Of a stretch of 64,000 nucleotides of DNA, positions 43,662 to 52,701 are shown in pieces. The notes under the pieces were generated by a model. That model was not told where the DNA came from and searched no databases. It was given only the letters and a program-made list of their open reading frames with translations. Position numbers and translations under genes: made by a program. The stretch is from contig JAJFHU010000047.1 in the NCBI GenBank assembly GCA_021775455.1, positions 1 through 64,000 of the forward strand. The letters are read 5' to 3'. Position 1 is the stretch's first letter. Each line of letters opens with the position of its first letter. The stretch is from Hyphomicrobiales bacterium. GTDB lineage: Bacteria > Pseudomonadota > Alphaproteobacteria > Rhizobiales > Rhizobiaceae.

Positions 43662-44150
43662 CTATTCAGAAATTGCCAGTGCAGCAATAGCTGCAAAGAC
43701 TTGATCGAGTTCTGACGCCAACGTTTTCAAATCATCTCCTCCTTCGTCAAAGTAAGGGGTAAAAACAGTAGTGGGCGTCTTGTAGGCAAGCGTTGATCCA
43801 CCATCGGCATTTTCTGTCAGATAAAATCTAACCGGCGCTTCTATGCCGGCAGCCAGACTTGCCTCAAGCATTCGAACCGCGAAATCATTTCGGTAAACAC
43901 CGACGATGCGGTTCCCAGGGATTGTAATGCCACGTTTCTTTGCTCCACCCGAAGCGCTTGCCGTAGTAACCTTACCCATTTTTTCAGCCTTGATTGCGGC
44001 CGTCAATTTATCATTCAACGCTTTAAAGCTATGGCTGGTTACGTGCACCACCCAGCCAGGGCGATCAAGTTCACCTGCTTTGGAATTTGTGGGAACTCCA
44101 AAAATTAAAAGCGCGTACACAAGAAAAACAACTGTGAATATTCGACTCAT
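43662..44150 (-). CDS. Exported DUF302-domain protein
   Basis: A 162-residue protein with a signal peptide (FTVVFLVYALLIFGVPTNSKA). The mature part is a DUF302 fold: HVTSHSFKALNDKLTAAIKAEKMG, IPGNRIVGVYRNDFAVRMLEASLAAGIEAP (family core, key residues) and TLAYKTPTTVFTPYFDEG. DUF302 proteins often sit near sulfur, redox or copper-related genes but have no proven activity. I start at ATG 44150, where GGGAGAAG supplies the ribosome-binding site. It follows the YeeE/YedE transporter by 16 bp on the same strand. Confidence 0.85.
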   Translation of the reverse strand: MSRIFTVVFLVYALLIFGVPTNSKAGELDRPGWVVHVTSHSFKALNDKLTAAIKAEKMGKVTTASASGGAKKRGITIPGNRIVGVYRNDFAVRMLEASLAAGIEAPVRFYLTENADGGSTLAYKTPTTVFTPYFDEGGDDLKTLASELDQVFAAIAALAISE

Positions 44151-44166
44151 TTGACTTCTCCCATTG

Positions 44167-45309
44167 TTATGAAATTTGAAATCTACGTTTAAAAATAACA
44201 GCAAGTGTACTTCCGGCAAACGCGGCAACGGCCCAAACCCACCCGTGCAGGCTTCCAGAAATCAAGCCACCGAGATAGGCGCCTATGTTGCAACCATATG
44301 CAAGTCTGGCACCGTATCCCATCAGTAATCCACCAAAAACCGCAGTTGAAACATCAATAATTCCCAAACGAAAAATCGGTTGAAACCGGTTTGCCAATGA
44401 CGCAGCAAGCATTGCGCCTACAATAATGCCAAAATTCATAACAGAAGTGATATCGTAGAACACGCTCCGTTCTATTCGACCTACTTGCCCGCGCCAATAA
44501 GGCCAGCTGGCCACATCAACCCCAACATTTGTAGCAATTTTTGCTCCCCAAAGAGCGAAACCAGAGGTTACTCCCCATGGTCTTCCTATGAATATGATTG
44601 TTGCAATTCCTACGATCGCCAATGCAATGGCTCCGCTAACAGGTGACCACGGACCGGAAACAAATGAGGTTGTCTTTTTCGGTTCTTCCAACTTGCCGTG
44701 GATTCGGCGTTCCCGCCAAATGGTAATAAACGCTAGAATGGAAAGAATCGCCGCCAGCAGTATGTAACCAGCAATTGGACCAAAATTCGTAATCATCGAC
44801 CAACTTTTGATCCGAGGGAGTGTATTCCACCATGGCACATGGAGGGTTCCCAATAACGATCCCGCGACAAATGCCGCGAGCGTTATTACCATTCGCGTGC
44901 TGCCCCCACCAGCAACAAACAAGGTTCCTGATCCGCAACCCCCACCAAACTGCATACCAATTCCAAACAGAAACGCTCCGAATATCATGCCCACGCCTAC
45001 CGGAAACACGAACCCACCTGCACTGGTCCATGCAATAAGTGGGAAGGACACCGCCGCAGTCAGACCAATCAGGAGGAATTGCGCGCGCAATCCGGCACCC
45101 TTGCCTTCGGTGACAACTCGCCTCCAAGCGGCCGTAAATCCGAACGCAGCGTGGTACAGTGAAAAGCCCGCTAATCCACCAATTACCGCTGCAATGGCTT
45201 GCCGATCTCCGGCAATTGACCAAGCAATAATTATCACGCAAATAAATAATACAATCGCCATAATTGACGTATAGCGCTGTGGGGTAACTTCTGCGTTGGA
45301 TACTGTCAT
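44167..45309 (-). CDS. YeeE/YedE-family membrane protein (sulfur compound uptake type)
   Basis: A 380-residue inner-membrane protein with about nine hydrophobic segments. It has the two conserved Cys motifs of the thiosulfate transporter family: FGGGCGSGTLFVAGGG in the first half and YGCNIGAYLGGLISGSLHGW near the end. FALWGAKIATNVGVDVASWPYW separates the halves. In characterised members such Cys pairs line the substrate path for thiosulfate, so a reduced-sulfur or similar anion substrate is inferred. ATG 45309 is preferred to the longer frame from 45339 because it follows GGGAAGAGA. Paired with a DUF302 protein downstream. Confidence 0.88.
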   Translation of the reverse strand: MTVSNAEVTPQRYTSIMAIVLFICVIIIAWSIAGDRQAIAAVIGGLAGFSLYHAAFGFTAAWRRVVTEGKGAGLRAQFLLIGLTAAVSFPLIAWTSAGGFVFPVGVGMIFGAFLFGIGMQFGGGCGSGTLFVAGGGSTRMVITLAAFVAGSLLGTLHVPWWNTLPRIKSWSMITNFGPIAGYILLAAILSILAFITIWRERRIHGKLEEPKKTTSFVSGPWSPVSGAIALAIVGIATIIFIGRPWGVTSGFALWGAKIATNVGVDVASWPYWRGQVGRIERSVFYDITSVMNFGIIVGAMLAASLANRFQPIFRLGIIDVSTAVFGGLLMGYGARLAYGCNIGAYLGGLISGSLHGWVWAVAAFAGSTLAVIFKRRFQIS

Positions 45310-45353
45310 CAATGTGAAATCTCTTCCCTGAACCTGCAAAAGGCAAAAGTCCT

Positions 45354-45458
45354 TTGTTCACAATGTTATTAGCGAACAATGCCCTGCGCTACACAATAGA
45401 CTTCATGATCAACAGACTGTGATCACCGGGTGGGCAACTTTCAACTATGTTTGTTCGC
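45354..45458. promoter_or_regulatory. Three TTGTTC-type boxes between YeeE-like and TPR genes
   Basis: TTGTTC at 45354-45359, its inverse GCGAACAA at 45372-45379, and TTGTTCGC at 45451-45458. The first and second form a dyad with a 14-base gap, and the second and third are exact 8-bp inverses. They lie in the 221-bp divergent gap. TATAAT at 45478-45483 is a candidate -10 for the plus-strand TPR gene, without a good -35. Confidence 0.4.
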
Positions 45459-45530
45459 GATGGTCTTATCAACGCTCTATAATGACTGGCATTACAATGT
45501 CTGGGACTCCTCTAAAGATGGAAAACAAGT

Positions 45531-46922
45531 ATGACTTTTGAAGATTTGTTTGGATGCGATGTAACGGTTTCAGACAAGGGATCAATAACATCCTGGAACG
45601 AAACCATGATGGGGTTCCTTGCCCATTCCGCATCTACGGCAGATGCCTTGGGTAAAACCCTGAAACTGGAGCCCGACTTTGCTTTGGCGCATGCCTGCAG
45701 GGGTTTGTTTTCCATGCTGCTTGCACGCCGCGAATTGTCGACGGTTGCACAAGAGGCACACACAAAGGCAGATAATTGCCGCTTGATCAATCCTGTGAGT
45801 TTTAGGGAAAACTGCTTCATCGATGCGCTCAAGGCATGGTTGACCGGCAATCCATCCAGGTCAGTGAAACTGATGGAGCAAATTCTGTCAAAGTCCCCCC
45901 ATGATGCAATGGCGATGAAGATGAGCCAGGCTATTCGTTTTATGTTGGGTGATGGACCCGGAATGCGCAGATCGCTTGAGCGAATTTCCAAGGTGTACAG
46001 TGAGGGCCATGAGGCCTCCGGATATTTCAAGGGTTGCCATGCTTTTGCATTGGAGGAAGCTGGCGAATATCGTTTGGCTGAGGCCGCTGGACGGGAAGGA
46101 CTGGAACTGGCGCCTGATGATGCGTGGGGTTTACATGCAGTCGCCCATGTTTATGACATGACCGGTCGTGCCCAGGATGGTTTGAACTGGCTGTCAGGCA
46201 AGGAAATTGCTTGGCAACATTGCAACAATTTTCGCTACCATGTTTGGTGGCATATTGCGCTTATGCATCTTGATTTGGGTGAATATGACAAAGTATTTGA
46301 ACTTTACGATACCGAGATTCGTTTAGACAAGACTGATGATTATCGCGATATTGCAAATGCCACTTCGATCCTCATGCGGTTGGAATTTGATGGTGTAAAT
46401 GTCGGCGAACGCTGGGAAGAATTGGCTGAATTGGCTGCTTCTCGAACAGAAGACAATTGTCTCGCATTTGCAGATTTACATTACATGCTGGCATTATGCG
46501 GCGCTGGCGAAAATAAAGCGGCAAGTTCCCTGGTCGGAAACATGGAGGGATGTCACAAGCATCGCGACTCTTGCGAAATGTCCTCAATTATATCACACCC
46601 CGGATTGCTCGCTGCCAAAGGCCTGGAAGCCTATCGGGATCAGGATTTTGAGTTGGCATATTCCGATCTTTCCAATGCAAGGGCAGATATGGTCAAAATT
46701 GGGGGAAGTCATGCGCAACGGGACATCTTCGAGCGAATGACTATAGAATCCGCCCTTAGGGCTGGATTGGGTTCGCAAGCGCGGATATTGTTGCGTGAAC
46801 GTGACCTGCATCGTGGCCACCGCGATGGTTACTCAGAGGCGCGTTGGCAAATTCTTGATTTGAAAGCCGCGCCGCAGAAGGTATCTGGCAATAGTAATTT
46901 CGCCGCAACTGATGTTGCCTGA
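45531..46922 (+). CDS. TPR protein resembling TTC38
   Basis: A 463-residue soluble helical-repeat protein without signal peptide. The order of segments, with ALEEAGEYRLAEAAGREGLELAPDDAWGLHAVAHVYDMTGR, GLNWLSG, NNFRYHVWWHIALMHLDLGEYDKVFELYD (quoted only for key residues HAVAHV and HVWWH), follows the TTC38 family found in bacteria and animals. No enzymatic motif is visible. Function in bacteria is unknown. The conserved His residues (HAVAHV, HVWWH) could mark a ligand or metal site. It lies 58 bp before opgC and may be co-transcribed. Confidence 0.82.
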   Translation: MTFEDLFGCDVTVSDKGSITSWNETMMGFLAHSASTADALGKTLKLEPDFALAHACRGLFSMLLARRELSTVAQEAHTKADNCRLINPVSFRENCFIDALKAWLTGNPSRSVKLMEQILSKSPHDAMAMKMSQAIRFMLGDGPGMRRSLERISKVYSEGHEASGYFKGCHAFALEEAGEYRLAEAAGREGLELAPDDAWGLHAVAHVYDMTGRAQDGLNWLSGKEIAWQHCNNFRYHVWWHIALMHLDLGEYDKVFELYDTEIRLDKTDDYRDIANATSILMRLEFDGVNVGERWEELAELAASRTEDNCLAFADLHYMLALCGAGENKAASSLVGNMEGCHKHRDSCEMSSIISHPGLLAAKGLEAYRDQDFELAYSDLSNARADMVKIGGSHAQRDIFERMTIESALRAGLGSQARILLRERDLHRGHRDGYSEARWQILDLKAAPQKVSGNSNFAATDVA

Positions 46923-46980
46923 CGAGACGAAAGGTGTACTTCGCGCGTGAACAATTGGTGAAGAGCCGCTGTTTGATACG

Positions 46981-48246
46981 ATGAATCACATGAAAGAAAT
47001 TCCTGATCCGATTCCAAAGGCTGCGCGACCGCGAGATCCGCGCCTGGATTTCTTCCGCGGAATCGGCATGTTCATCATATTCATGGCCCATATGCCCGGG
47101 AATTATTATACCTTGTGGATCCCCGCGCGATTTGGATTTTCAGACGCAACAGAAATCTTTGTTTTTTGTTCCGGTATGGCCTCTGCAATCGCTTTCGGGA
47201 AAGTATTTTCTGACCTCAGCTGGTTCATGGGAACGGCCCGAATAATGCAGCGAATATGGCAGGTGTACTGGGCTCATATAGGCCTGTTCCTGATCATCGC
47301 AGCTTTGCTTGCAGCAATCGACGCTACGGGCAATTTCGAAAAGAATTATCTTGCCAGTTTGAACCTAATTCCATTTTTCAAGGATCCGGCACAAAATCTC
47401 GTCGGCCTGCTAACCCTGACCTATGTTCCAAACCTCTTTGATATTTTGCCCATGTACATTGGAATACTGTTCATGATTCCGATTGTGATGGCATTAAATC
47501 GGATTGGCTTCGCAGCGGTTGCATTCTTCGTTGTCGGCGTTTGGCTGGCTGCCCAGTTTTCCTACGCCCAGTTGCCCGCAGAACCCTGGTCGGATCGCAC
47601 ATGGTTTTTCAATCCTTTTGGCTGGCAGTTAGTATTCTTCACTGGATTTGCATTTATGTCGGGGTGGATACCAATGCCACCAATCAATAAATGGTTAGTG
47701 ATTGCTGCAATTGCGTTCTTGCTAATTGCAGTGCCGATCGCCTATTTCCGGCTTTTGAGAGATTTTCCGGAACTACGTGAAATGAGAGGACTGTTCCGAC
47801 CTTACAAGGACGATACCGATTCCTTGTATCAGTACATAATCCACTTCGGAAAATCTGACTTCGGTTTACTGCGATATATTCACTTTCTTGCACTCGCATA
47901 CTTGGCATGGATTGTTGCCGGCCCCGGAGGTCGCAACCTCACATCCTGGGGCTTTTTCCAACCGATAGTCAGCATCATCCACAAAGTGGGACAACAGGCG
48001 TTGGCCACATTCATGTCAGGCTTGGTTTTTGGCCGCATCCTCGGCTTCATACTGGACCAGGTTGGACGAAACTGGACAACGGTTACAATCGCCAATCTTG
48101 TCGGTTGCACAGCGATGGTTGGCGTCGCTTATTTGGTTTCCTGGTACAAACAAACCCCTTGGAAGACAACTACTCCGAAGCCTCTTGCTGTAGCTGACAT
48201 GCAGATAGGCAAAGCAAATCAGAACAACCGCGAAACCGCAATTTGA
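46981..48246 (+). CDS. opgC: Osmoregulated periplasmic glucan acyltransferase OpgC-like
   Basis: A 421-residue inner-membrane protein with about ten hydrophobic segments. RDPRLDFFRGIGMFIIFMAHM is the OpgC opening, then FGFSDATEIFVFCSGMASA and YVPNLFDILPMYIGIL are family blocks. In characterised species OpgC succinylates the glucan backbone from the cytoplasmic side. First gene of opgC-opgG-opgH, whose end overlaps the opgG reading frame. A membrane role in modifying periplasmic glucans is well supported by context. Confidence 0.92.
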   Translation: MNHMKEIPDPIPKAARPRDPRLDFFRGIGMFIIFMAHMPGNYYTLWIPARFGFSDATEIFVFCSGMASAIAFGKVFSDLSWFMGTARIMQRIWQVYWAHIGLFLIIAALLAAIDATGNFEKNYLASLNLIPFFKDPAQNLVGLLTLTYVPNLFDILPMYIGILFMIPIVMALNRIGFAAVAFFVVGVWLAAQFSYAQLPAEPWSDRTWFFNPFGWQLVFFTGFAFMSGWIPMPPINKWLVIAAIAFLLIAVPIAYFRLLRDFPELREMRGLFRPYKDDTDSLYQYIIHFGKSDFGLLRYIHFLALAYLAWIVAGPGGRNLTSWGFFQPIVSIIHKVGQQALATFMSGLVFGRILGFILDQVGRNWTTVTIANLVGCTAMVGVAYLVSWYKQTPWKTTTPKPLAVADMQIGKANQNNRETAI

Positions 48247-48257
48247 GAGACGGCGTG

Positions 48258-49817
48258 ATGAGTAAAATTACACGTCGAGACATGTTGCACCTGACAGGGA
48301 GCGCCACGCTTGCGACGTTCACTAGTAACCTGGAAGTCACCCACTCGTTGGCAGGCAATTTGGATCTGGCACCAGCATTGGAGCTGGGAGCCGGAGTTGC
48401 GTTTGATCAATCAGTTGTAGATGCAAAAGCTCGAGCGCTATCAAAATCGGCATATGTCCCAAGGAACAGTGTGCCAGAGCCCTGGTTAAATTTGACATAT
48501 GATCAGTATCGTGAAATCCGTTTCAACAACAAATCGGCACTTTGGCGTGGTGAGAATACACCTTTTCAGCTCCAATTCTTCGCACCGGGTTTGTATTTTC
48601 CCAAGGCAATCCAAGTTCACAGTGTAAAAAATGGAGAAGCCAGAAGAGTTCGTTTTAGTCTATCGAATTTCGAATTTGGAAACAAAATCCCGGAGTTACC
48701 GGAAAGCGATTCCCTTGGATTCTCAGGTTTCCGAATTCATGGCGATATCAATGGCACAGGCTATCCCGATGAATTCACTGTATTTCAAGGGGCAAGTTAC
48801 TTTCGCGCAATTGGTCGAGGCGACACATACGGATTGTCCGGACGTGGTTTGGCGCTGCGCACTGGCGATGCAACCGGTGAGGAGTTTCCCGATTTTATAG
48901 AGTTTTGGGTGGAAAAACCCAATTCATCTAACAATGCTGTGGTGGTTCACGCTTTGTTAGATTCACCGAGCGTATCGGGTGCATACCGGTTCGTGGTCAT
49001 GCCGGGTGAAACAACGACTATGGATGTGGAAGCAACGCTGTTTCCGCGTGTTGATCTCACCCACGTGGGAATCTCACCTCAGACCAGCATGTTTCTCTTT
49101 GATGAAACCAACCGCAACCGGTTTGATGATTTTCGACCAGCTGTACATGACAATGACGGACTAATGATATCTAACGGTGCTGGGGAAATGCTGTGGCGGC
49201 CCCTCTCCAATCCCAAACGGTTGCAGGTTAGCAGCTTTGTAGACGAAAGTCCGAAAGGTTTCGGATTGATGCAACGAGCCCATCAGCTTACTGATTTTGC
49301 TGATCTCGAAGCTCACTATCACAACCGCCCCGGAATGTGGGTTGAACCCGGTGAAAATTGGGGAAGAGGAGCAGTCACACTCGTTGAAATCCCCACAGAC
49401 CGCGAAATTTACGACAATATCGTAACCTATTGGCGGCCACGAGATCCCCTGCGTGCAGGCAGCGAACACCGAATGACCTACAAGCTTCATTGGGGCAGAA
49501 ATTTCTCACCAGAAGGCGATGTTTCCAAAGTGTTGAACACCCGGTCGGGTGCTCGACACGGCGGCGGCAGGATCGTGACCATTGATTTCGCCGCCCATGA
49601 CAAAATTCCGACAAACATCACTGATCTAAAGCCAGTCGTTAACATCCGTAATGGAAAAATTAGCAAACCAATCGCCCAATACAATCCCGCAACTGGGGGG
49701 GTTCGCGTCGGATACACGTTCTATCCCGGGGATCTGGATGCAATGGAAATGCGTGCGCAACTGATGGTGGCTGGCAAGACGGTATCTGAAGTGTGGTTAT
49801 ATAGGTGGACAAAATAA
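48258..49817 (+). CDS. opgG: Periplasmic glucan biosynthesis protein OpgG/MdoG
   Basis: A 519-residue exported protein. ITRRDMLHLTGSATLATFTS looks like a twin-arginine signal. The mature part has YDQYREIRFNNKSALWRGENTPFQLQFFAPG (beginning of the MdoG domain, key residues YREIRF), FSGFRIHGDING, FQGASYFRAIGRGD and YGLSGRGLALRTG, all strongly family-typical. OpgG is needed for adding the beta-1,6 branches and shaping periplasmic glucans. The ATG at 48258 follows GAGAGA. The longer TTG frame at 48243 overlaps opgC. It lies four bases before opgH. Confidence 0.94.
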   Translation: MSKITRRDMLHLTGSATLATFTSNLEVTHSLAGNLDLAPALELGAGVAFDQSVVDAKARALSKSAYVPRNSVPEPWLNLTYDQYREIRFNNKSALWRGENTPFQLQFFAPGLYFPKAIQVHSVKNGEARRVRFSLSNFEFGNKIPELPESDSLGFSGFRIHGDINGTGYPDEFTVFQGASYFRAIGRGDTYGLSGRGLALRTGDATGEEFPDFIEFWVEKPNSSNNAVVVHALLDSPSVSGAYRFVVMPGETTTMDVEATLFPRVDLTHVGISPQTSMFLFDETNRNRFDDFRPAVHDNDGLMISNGAGEMLWRPLSNPKRLQVSSFVDESPKGFGLMQRAHQLTDFADLEAHYHNRPGMWVEPGENWGRGAVTLVEIPTDREIYDNIVTYWRPRDPLRAGSEHRMTYKLHWGRNFSPEGDVSKVLNTRSGARHGGGRIVTIDFAAHDKIPTNITDLKPVVNIRNGKISKPIAQYNPATGGVRVGYTFYPGDLDAMEMRAQLMVAGKTVSEVWLYRWTK

Positions 49818-49821
49818 TCCA

Positions 49822-51735
49822 ATGAATGTACTGCCCGATAACAATGCTGTTTTGGAAGAGTCTATCCCCCTTGGGGATTTGCCAGCGTCTTCTCATGCGC
49901 CCGAAGCAGAATCTCCGTTGACCATGATGGCACAGCATTTTGACCGTAATTTCGTTGATAAAAATGCCCCCGTCTGGCAGCGCCAAAAGACGACCACCTT
50001 GTGGCGATTTTTTGCGCTATTGCCAGCATTTCTTATAACTTTCGGCTTTGCCTACACATTTTATGATTTCTTCAAGGCGGAAGGAATCAATGCTTTGGAA
50101 ATTGCAATTATGGCTTTGACGTCATTCGCATTTGTTTGGATTGCCATCGCGGTTGGATTTTCCGTTACCGGAGCAATCGTACTTTTTCTCAACAAAAAGA
50201 CCACGCATAAAGGTACTGCATCTCGACGCCCGCTAACGGTTGCTTTACTTGCTCCTATGCACAACGAGCACCCATCAGCAGTGTTTGGTAATGTCCTTGC
50301 TGCATTGAATGAACTCACGCTGAATTCAACAATACACGATTACGCATTGTACTTCCTGAGTGATAGCACTGATCCCGCCATCCAGGCTCAGGAAACCGTC
50401 CTGTTCGAAAAAATCAAACAAGAGATTGCTGATGGCCAACCAATTTATTATCGACACCGACCGGTTAACCGTGGTCGGAAAGCGGGCAATATAGCAGATT
50501 GGTGCCGTCGATGGGGCGCATCACATGATGCATTTTTGGTTCTCGATGCCGACAGCCAGATGAGTGCAGAATGTATTGACCGGTTGGCAAATGAAATTGG
50601 TCAGGACCCTGCGCTGGCCTTGGCGCAATCAGCGCCTCGTCTAATTGGAGCAACTTCGCTGTTCGCTCGCCTTCAACAGTTTGCAACGGCTACCTACGGT
50701 GGAACGTTGGCTGCTGGAATAGCCAAAGTTTACGGCAATCAAAGCAGTTACTGGGGCCATAACGCCATGATACGCACACGCGCTTTTGTCAACAGCGCGG
50801 GGTTACCCACATTGCCGGGGCGCGCTCCATTAGGCGGTCCAATAATGAGTCATGACTTTGTAGAAGCAGCGTTGTTATGCCGGGCTGGATGGAAAGTCAG
50901 AATGTTTCCTGACCAAGAAGGAAGCTACGAAGGAACTCCTCAAACGTTGATTGACTACTGCATCAGGGATAGACGGTGGTGCCAGGGCAACTTGCAGCAT
51001 TTGCGGGTACTGGCGGCAAAAAAATTACGTCCAATCAGCCGCTTTCAACTTTTTCAGGGTGCAATGATTTATGTTGCGCCCCTTGCGTGGCTGCTATTAC
51101 TGGTCGTTTGGGCCATCATGGGGTACTTCACGGCAGATACAGACGTTACCTACTTTCGGGAAGCAAATCCGATGATGCCGTTTTGGCCTGGCACACCATC
51201 AATCGCTGCGACAACTTATCTGGCAGTGATATACGGAATGTTGCTCATTCCAAAGATAATTGGGGCTTTCATTACCCTTGCAACGAACAGGATTGAGGAA
51301 TTGGGCGGGTTCTTTCGATTTTCATGCTCAATTCTCGTCGAGATAGTATTGTCAGTTCTTCTTGCTCCCATTTTGATGGTTCAACAGAGCAAAGCGGTTA
51401 TTTCTACGTTGGTTGGTCTTGATGCAGGCTGGAAACCACAAAATCGAAACGGCTCAACCCTCCCGATGTCCCAGATATTCCGTTTTCACCTTGTAGAAAC
51501 TGTCCTGGGCAGTGGCCTTGCAGTTGGTATGGCAATGGGCTTTGTATCAATTTGGCTACTACCAATCATGGCGAGCCTTCTGTTTTCATCGATAATCTCC
51601 TGGACATGCTCACTACCGTTAGGAAAATGTGGTCGAACACCGAGATTGCTTGGCACATACGAAGACTTCAATGAACCCCGGGTTTCACGAAATGCCCACC
51701 GATTCCAGCAAATCCTGGGATCAAGCAAAGCCTAA
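49822..51735 (+). CDS. opgH: Glucan glucosyltransferase OpgH/MdoH
   Basis: A 637-residue inner-membrane family 2 glycosyltransferase that builds the beta-1,2 glucan backbone from UDP-glucose. Two membrane helices precede a cytoplasmic catalytic domain with LAPMHNEHPSAVFGNV, the Asp in YFLSDSTDP, and FLVLDADSQMS (DxD). SHDFVEAALLCRAGWKV and IRDRRWCQGNLQH (the R-x-x-RW motif) follow. Further membrane helices complete the C-terminal half. It is shorter than E. coli MdoH, mainly lacking N-terminal residues. The last four bases overlap the convergent cysQ-like gene. Confidence 0.95.
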   Translation: MNVLPDNNAVLEESIPLGDLPASSHAPEAESPLTMMAQHFDRNFVDKNAPVWQRQKTTTLWRFFALLPAFLITFGFAYTFYDFFKAEGINALEIAIMALTSFAFVWIAIAVGFSVTGAIVLFLNKKTTHKGTASRRPLTVALLAPMHNEHPSAVFGNVLAALNELTLNSTIHDYALYFLSDSTDPAIQAQETVLFEKIKQEIADGQPIYYRHRPVNRGRKAGNIADWCRRWGASHDAFLVLDADSQMSAECIDRLANEIGQDPALALAQSAPRLIGATSLFARLQQFATATYGGTLAAGIAKVYGNQSSYWGHNAMIRTRAFVNSAGLPTLPGRAPLGGPIMSHDFVEAALLCRAGWKVRMFPDQEGSYEGTPQTLIDYCIRDRRWCQGNLQHLRVLAAKKLRPISRFQLFQGAMIYVAPLAWLLLLVVWAIMGYFTADTDVTYFREANPMMPFWPGTPSIAATTYLAVIYGMLLIPKIIGAFITLATNRIEELGGFFRFSCSILVEIVLSVLLAPILMVQQSKAVISTLVGLDAGWKPQNRNGSTLPMSQIFRFHLVETVLGSGLAVGMAMGFVSIWLLPIMASLLFSSIISWTCSLPLGKCGRTPRLLGTYEDFNEPRVSRNAHRFQQILGSSKA

Positions 51736-52490
51736 GCACCAAACGCAACAAATCCATCTGGATTATCGCCTCCGGGCTTGCCGTACTTTAGCGGCTTTTG
51801 ATCGTGTGCCAATACTTTGCCGCCAGATGCTCGCAACACAGCATCACCTGCAGCAGTATCCCACTCCATGGTTCGCCCAAATCGAGGATAAATATCTGCT
51901 TCACCTGCCGCGATCAGGCAAAATTTGAGGGATGAACCAGCACTGATGCGATCCTTGATCTTGAAACCTTCAAGATAGGCTTCCATTTTTTCATCGGGAT
52001 GCGAACGCGAAACCAAGGCGATCATCCCATCTTCTGGTGCTTTTCGAGCCAGAATATCCCTAGCTTTTCCATTGCTCTCTTCGCAGGCCCTGGCTGAATC
52101 CGGCGTGAAGAACATTCGGGATACCGCTGGAGCATAGACGATGCCCAAGACTGGTACTCCAGATTCGATCAATGCTATGTTGACGGTGAATTCACCGTTC
52201 CTGCTGATAAATTCTTTGGTACCGTCAAGCGGATCGACAAGAAAGAACTGTTTATCAGCCAAACCATGCGAAGCCTCATCTTCCTCTGAAACTACTGGTA
52301 TATTGCGAAACGCACTTGAGAGCTGGGAAACAATTACCGAATGAGCGGCATTATCAGCTTCGGTCACCGGTGATCCGTCAGACTTTTTTTCAAACTGAAA
52401 ATCTTGAGCATAAATGCCCATGATTTGGTTACCCGCCTCAATTGCTGCTTCCTTCATTACCGAAGCAATCTGCTGATAATCTGTGCTCAT
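51732..52490 (-). CDS. cysQ: 3'(2'),5'-bisphosphate nucleotidase, CysQ-like
   Basis: A 252-residue Mg-dependent phosphatase of the inositol-monophosphatase superfamily. It recycles PAP from sulfate assimilation. Visible are the KSDGSPVTEADNAAH, VSEED (metal), DPLDGTKEFISRNGEFTVNIAL and EWDTAAGDAVLRASGG motifs that define CysQ. LIESGVPVLGIVYAP is the usual core. ATG 52490 is 3 bp after a good AAGGTTTTTC stretch. Its end overlaps opgH tail-to-tail by 4 bp. No cysDNC genes are near. Confidence 0.92.
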   Translation of the reverse strand: MSTDYQQIASVMKEAAIEAGNQIMGIYAQDFQFEKKSDGSPVTEADNAAHSVIVSQLSSAFRNIPVVSEEDEASHGLADKQFFLVDPLDGTKEFISRNGEFTVNIALIESGVPVLGIVYAPAVSRMFFTPDSARACEESNGKARDILARKAPEDGMIALVSRSHPDEKMEAYLEGFKIKDRISAGSSLKFCLIAAGEADIYPRFGRTMEWDTAAGDAVLRASGGKVLAHDQKPLKYGKPGGDNPDGFVAFGA

Positions 52491-52701
52491 GAAAAACCTT
52501 TAGGATTTAGCGCGGCTACTGTTTACCCATCTATCAATGGGTTGCATGTACTTGCTTGCGTGTTTTTTCGCAAGAACGATCCAACGCGGCATTTCATCTT
52601 GTCCAGCTGGTATGTACTCCCCTTCTTTTCTGACCAAAAAGCAGCATTGCTGCCAATCAAATATGCTTTATTGATTACTGGAACAAAACTACGGAACTCG
52701 C

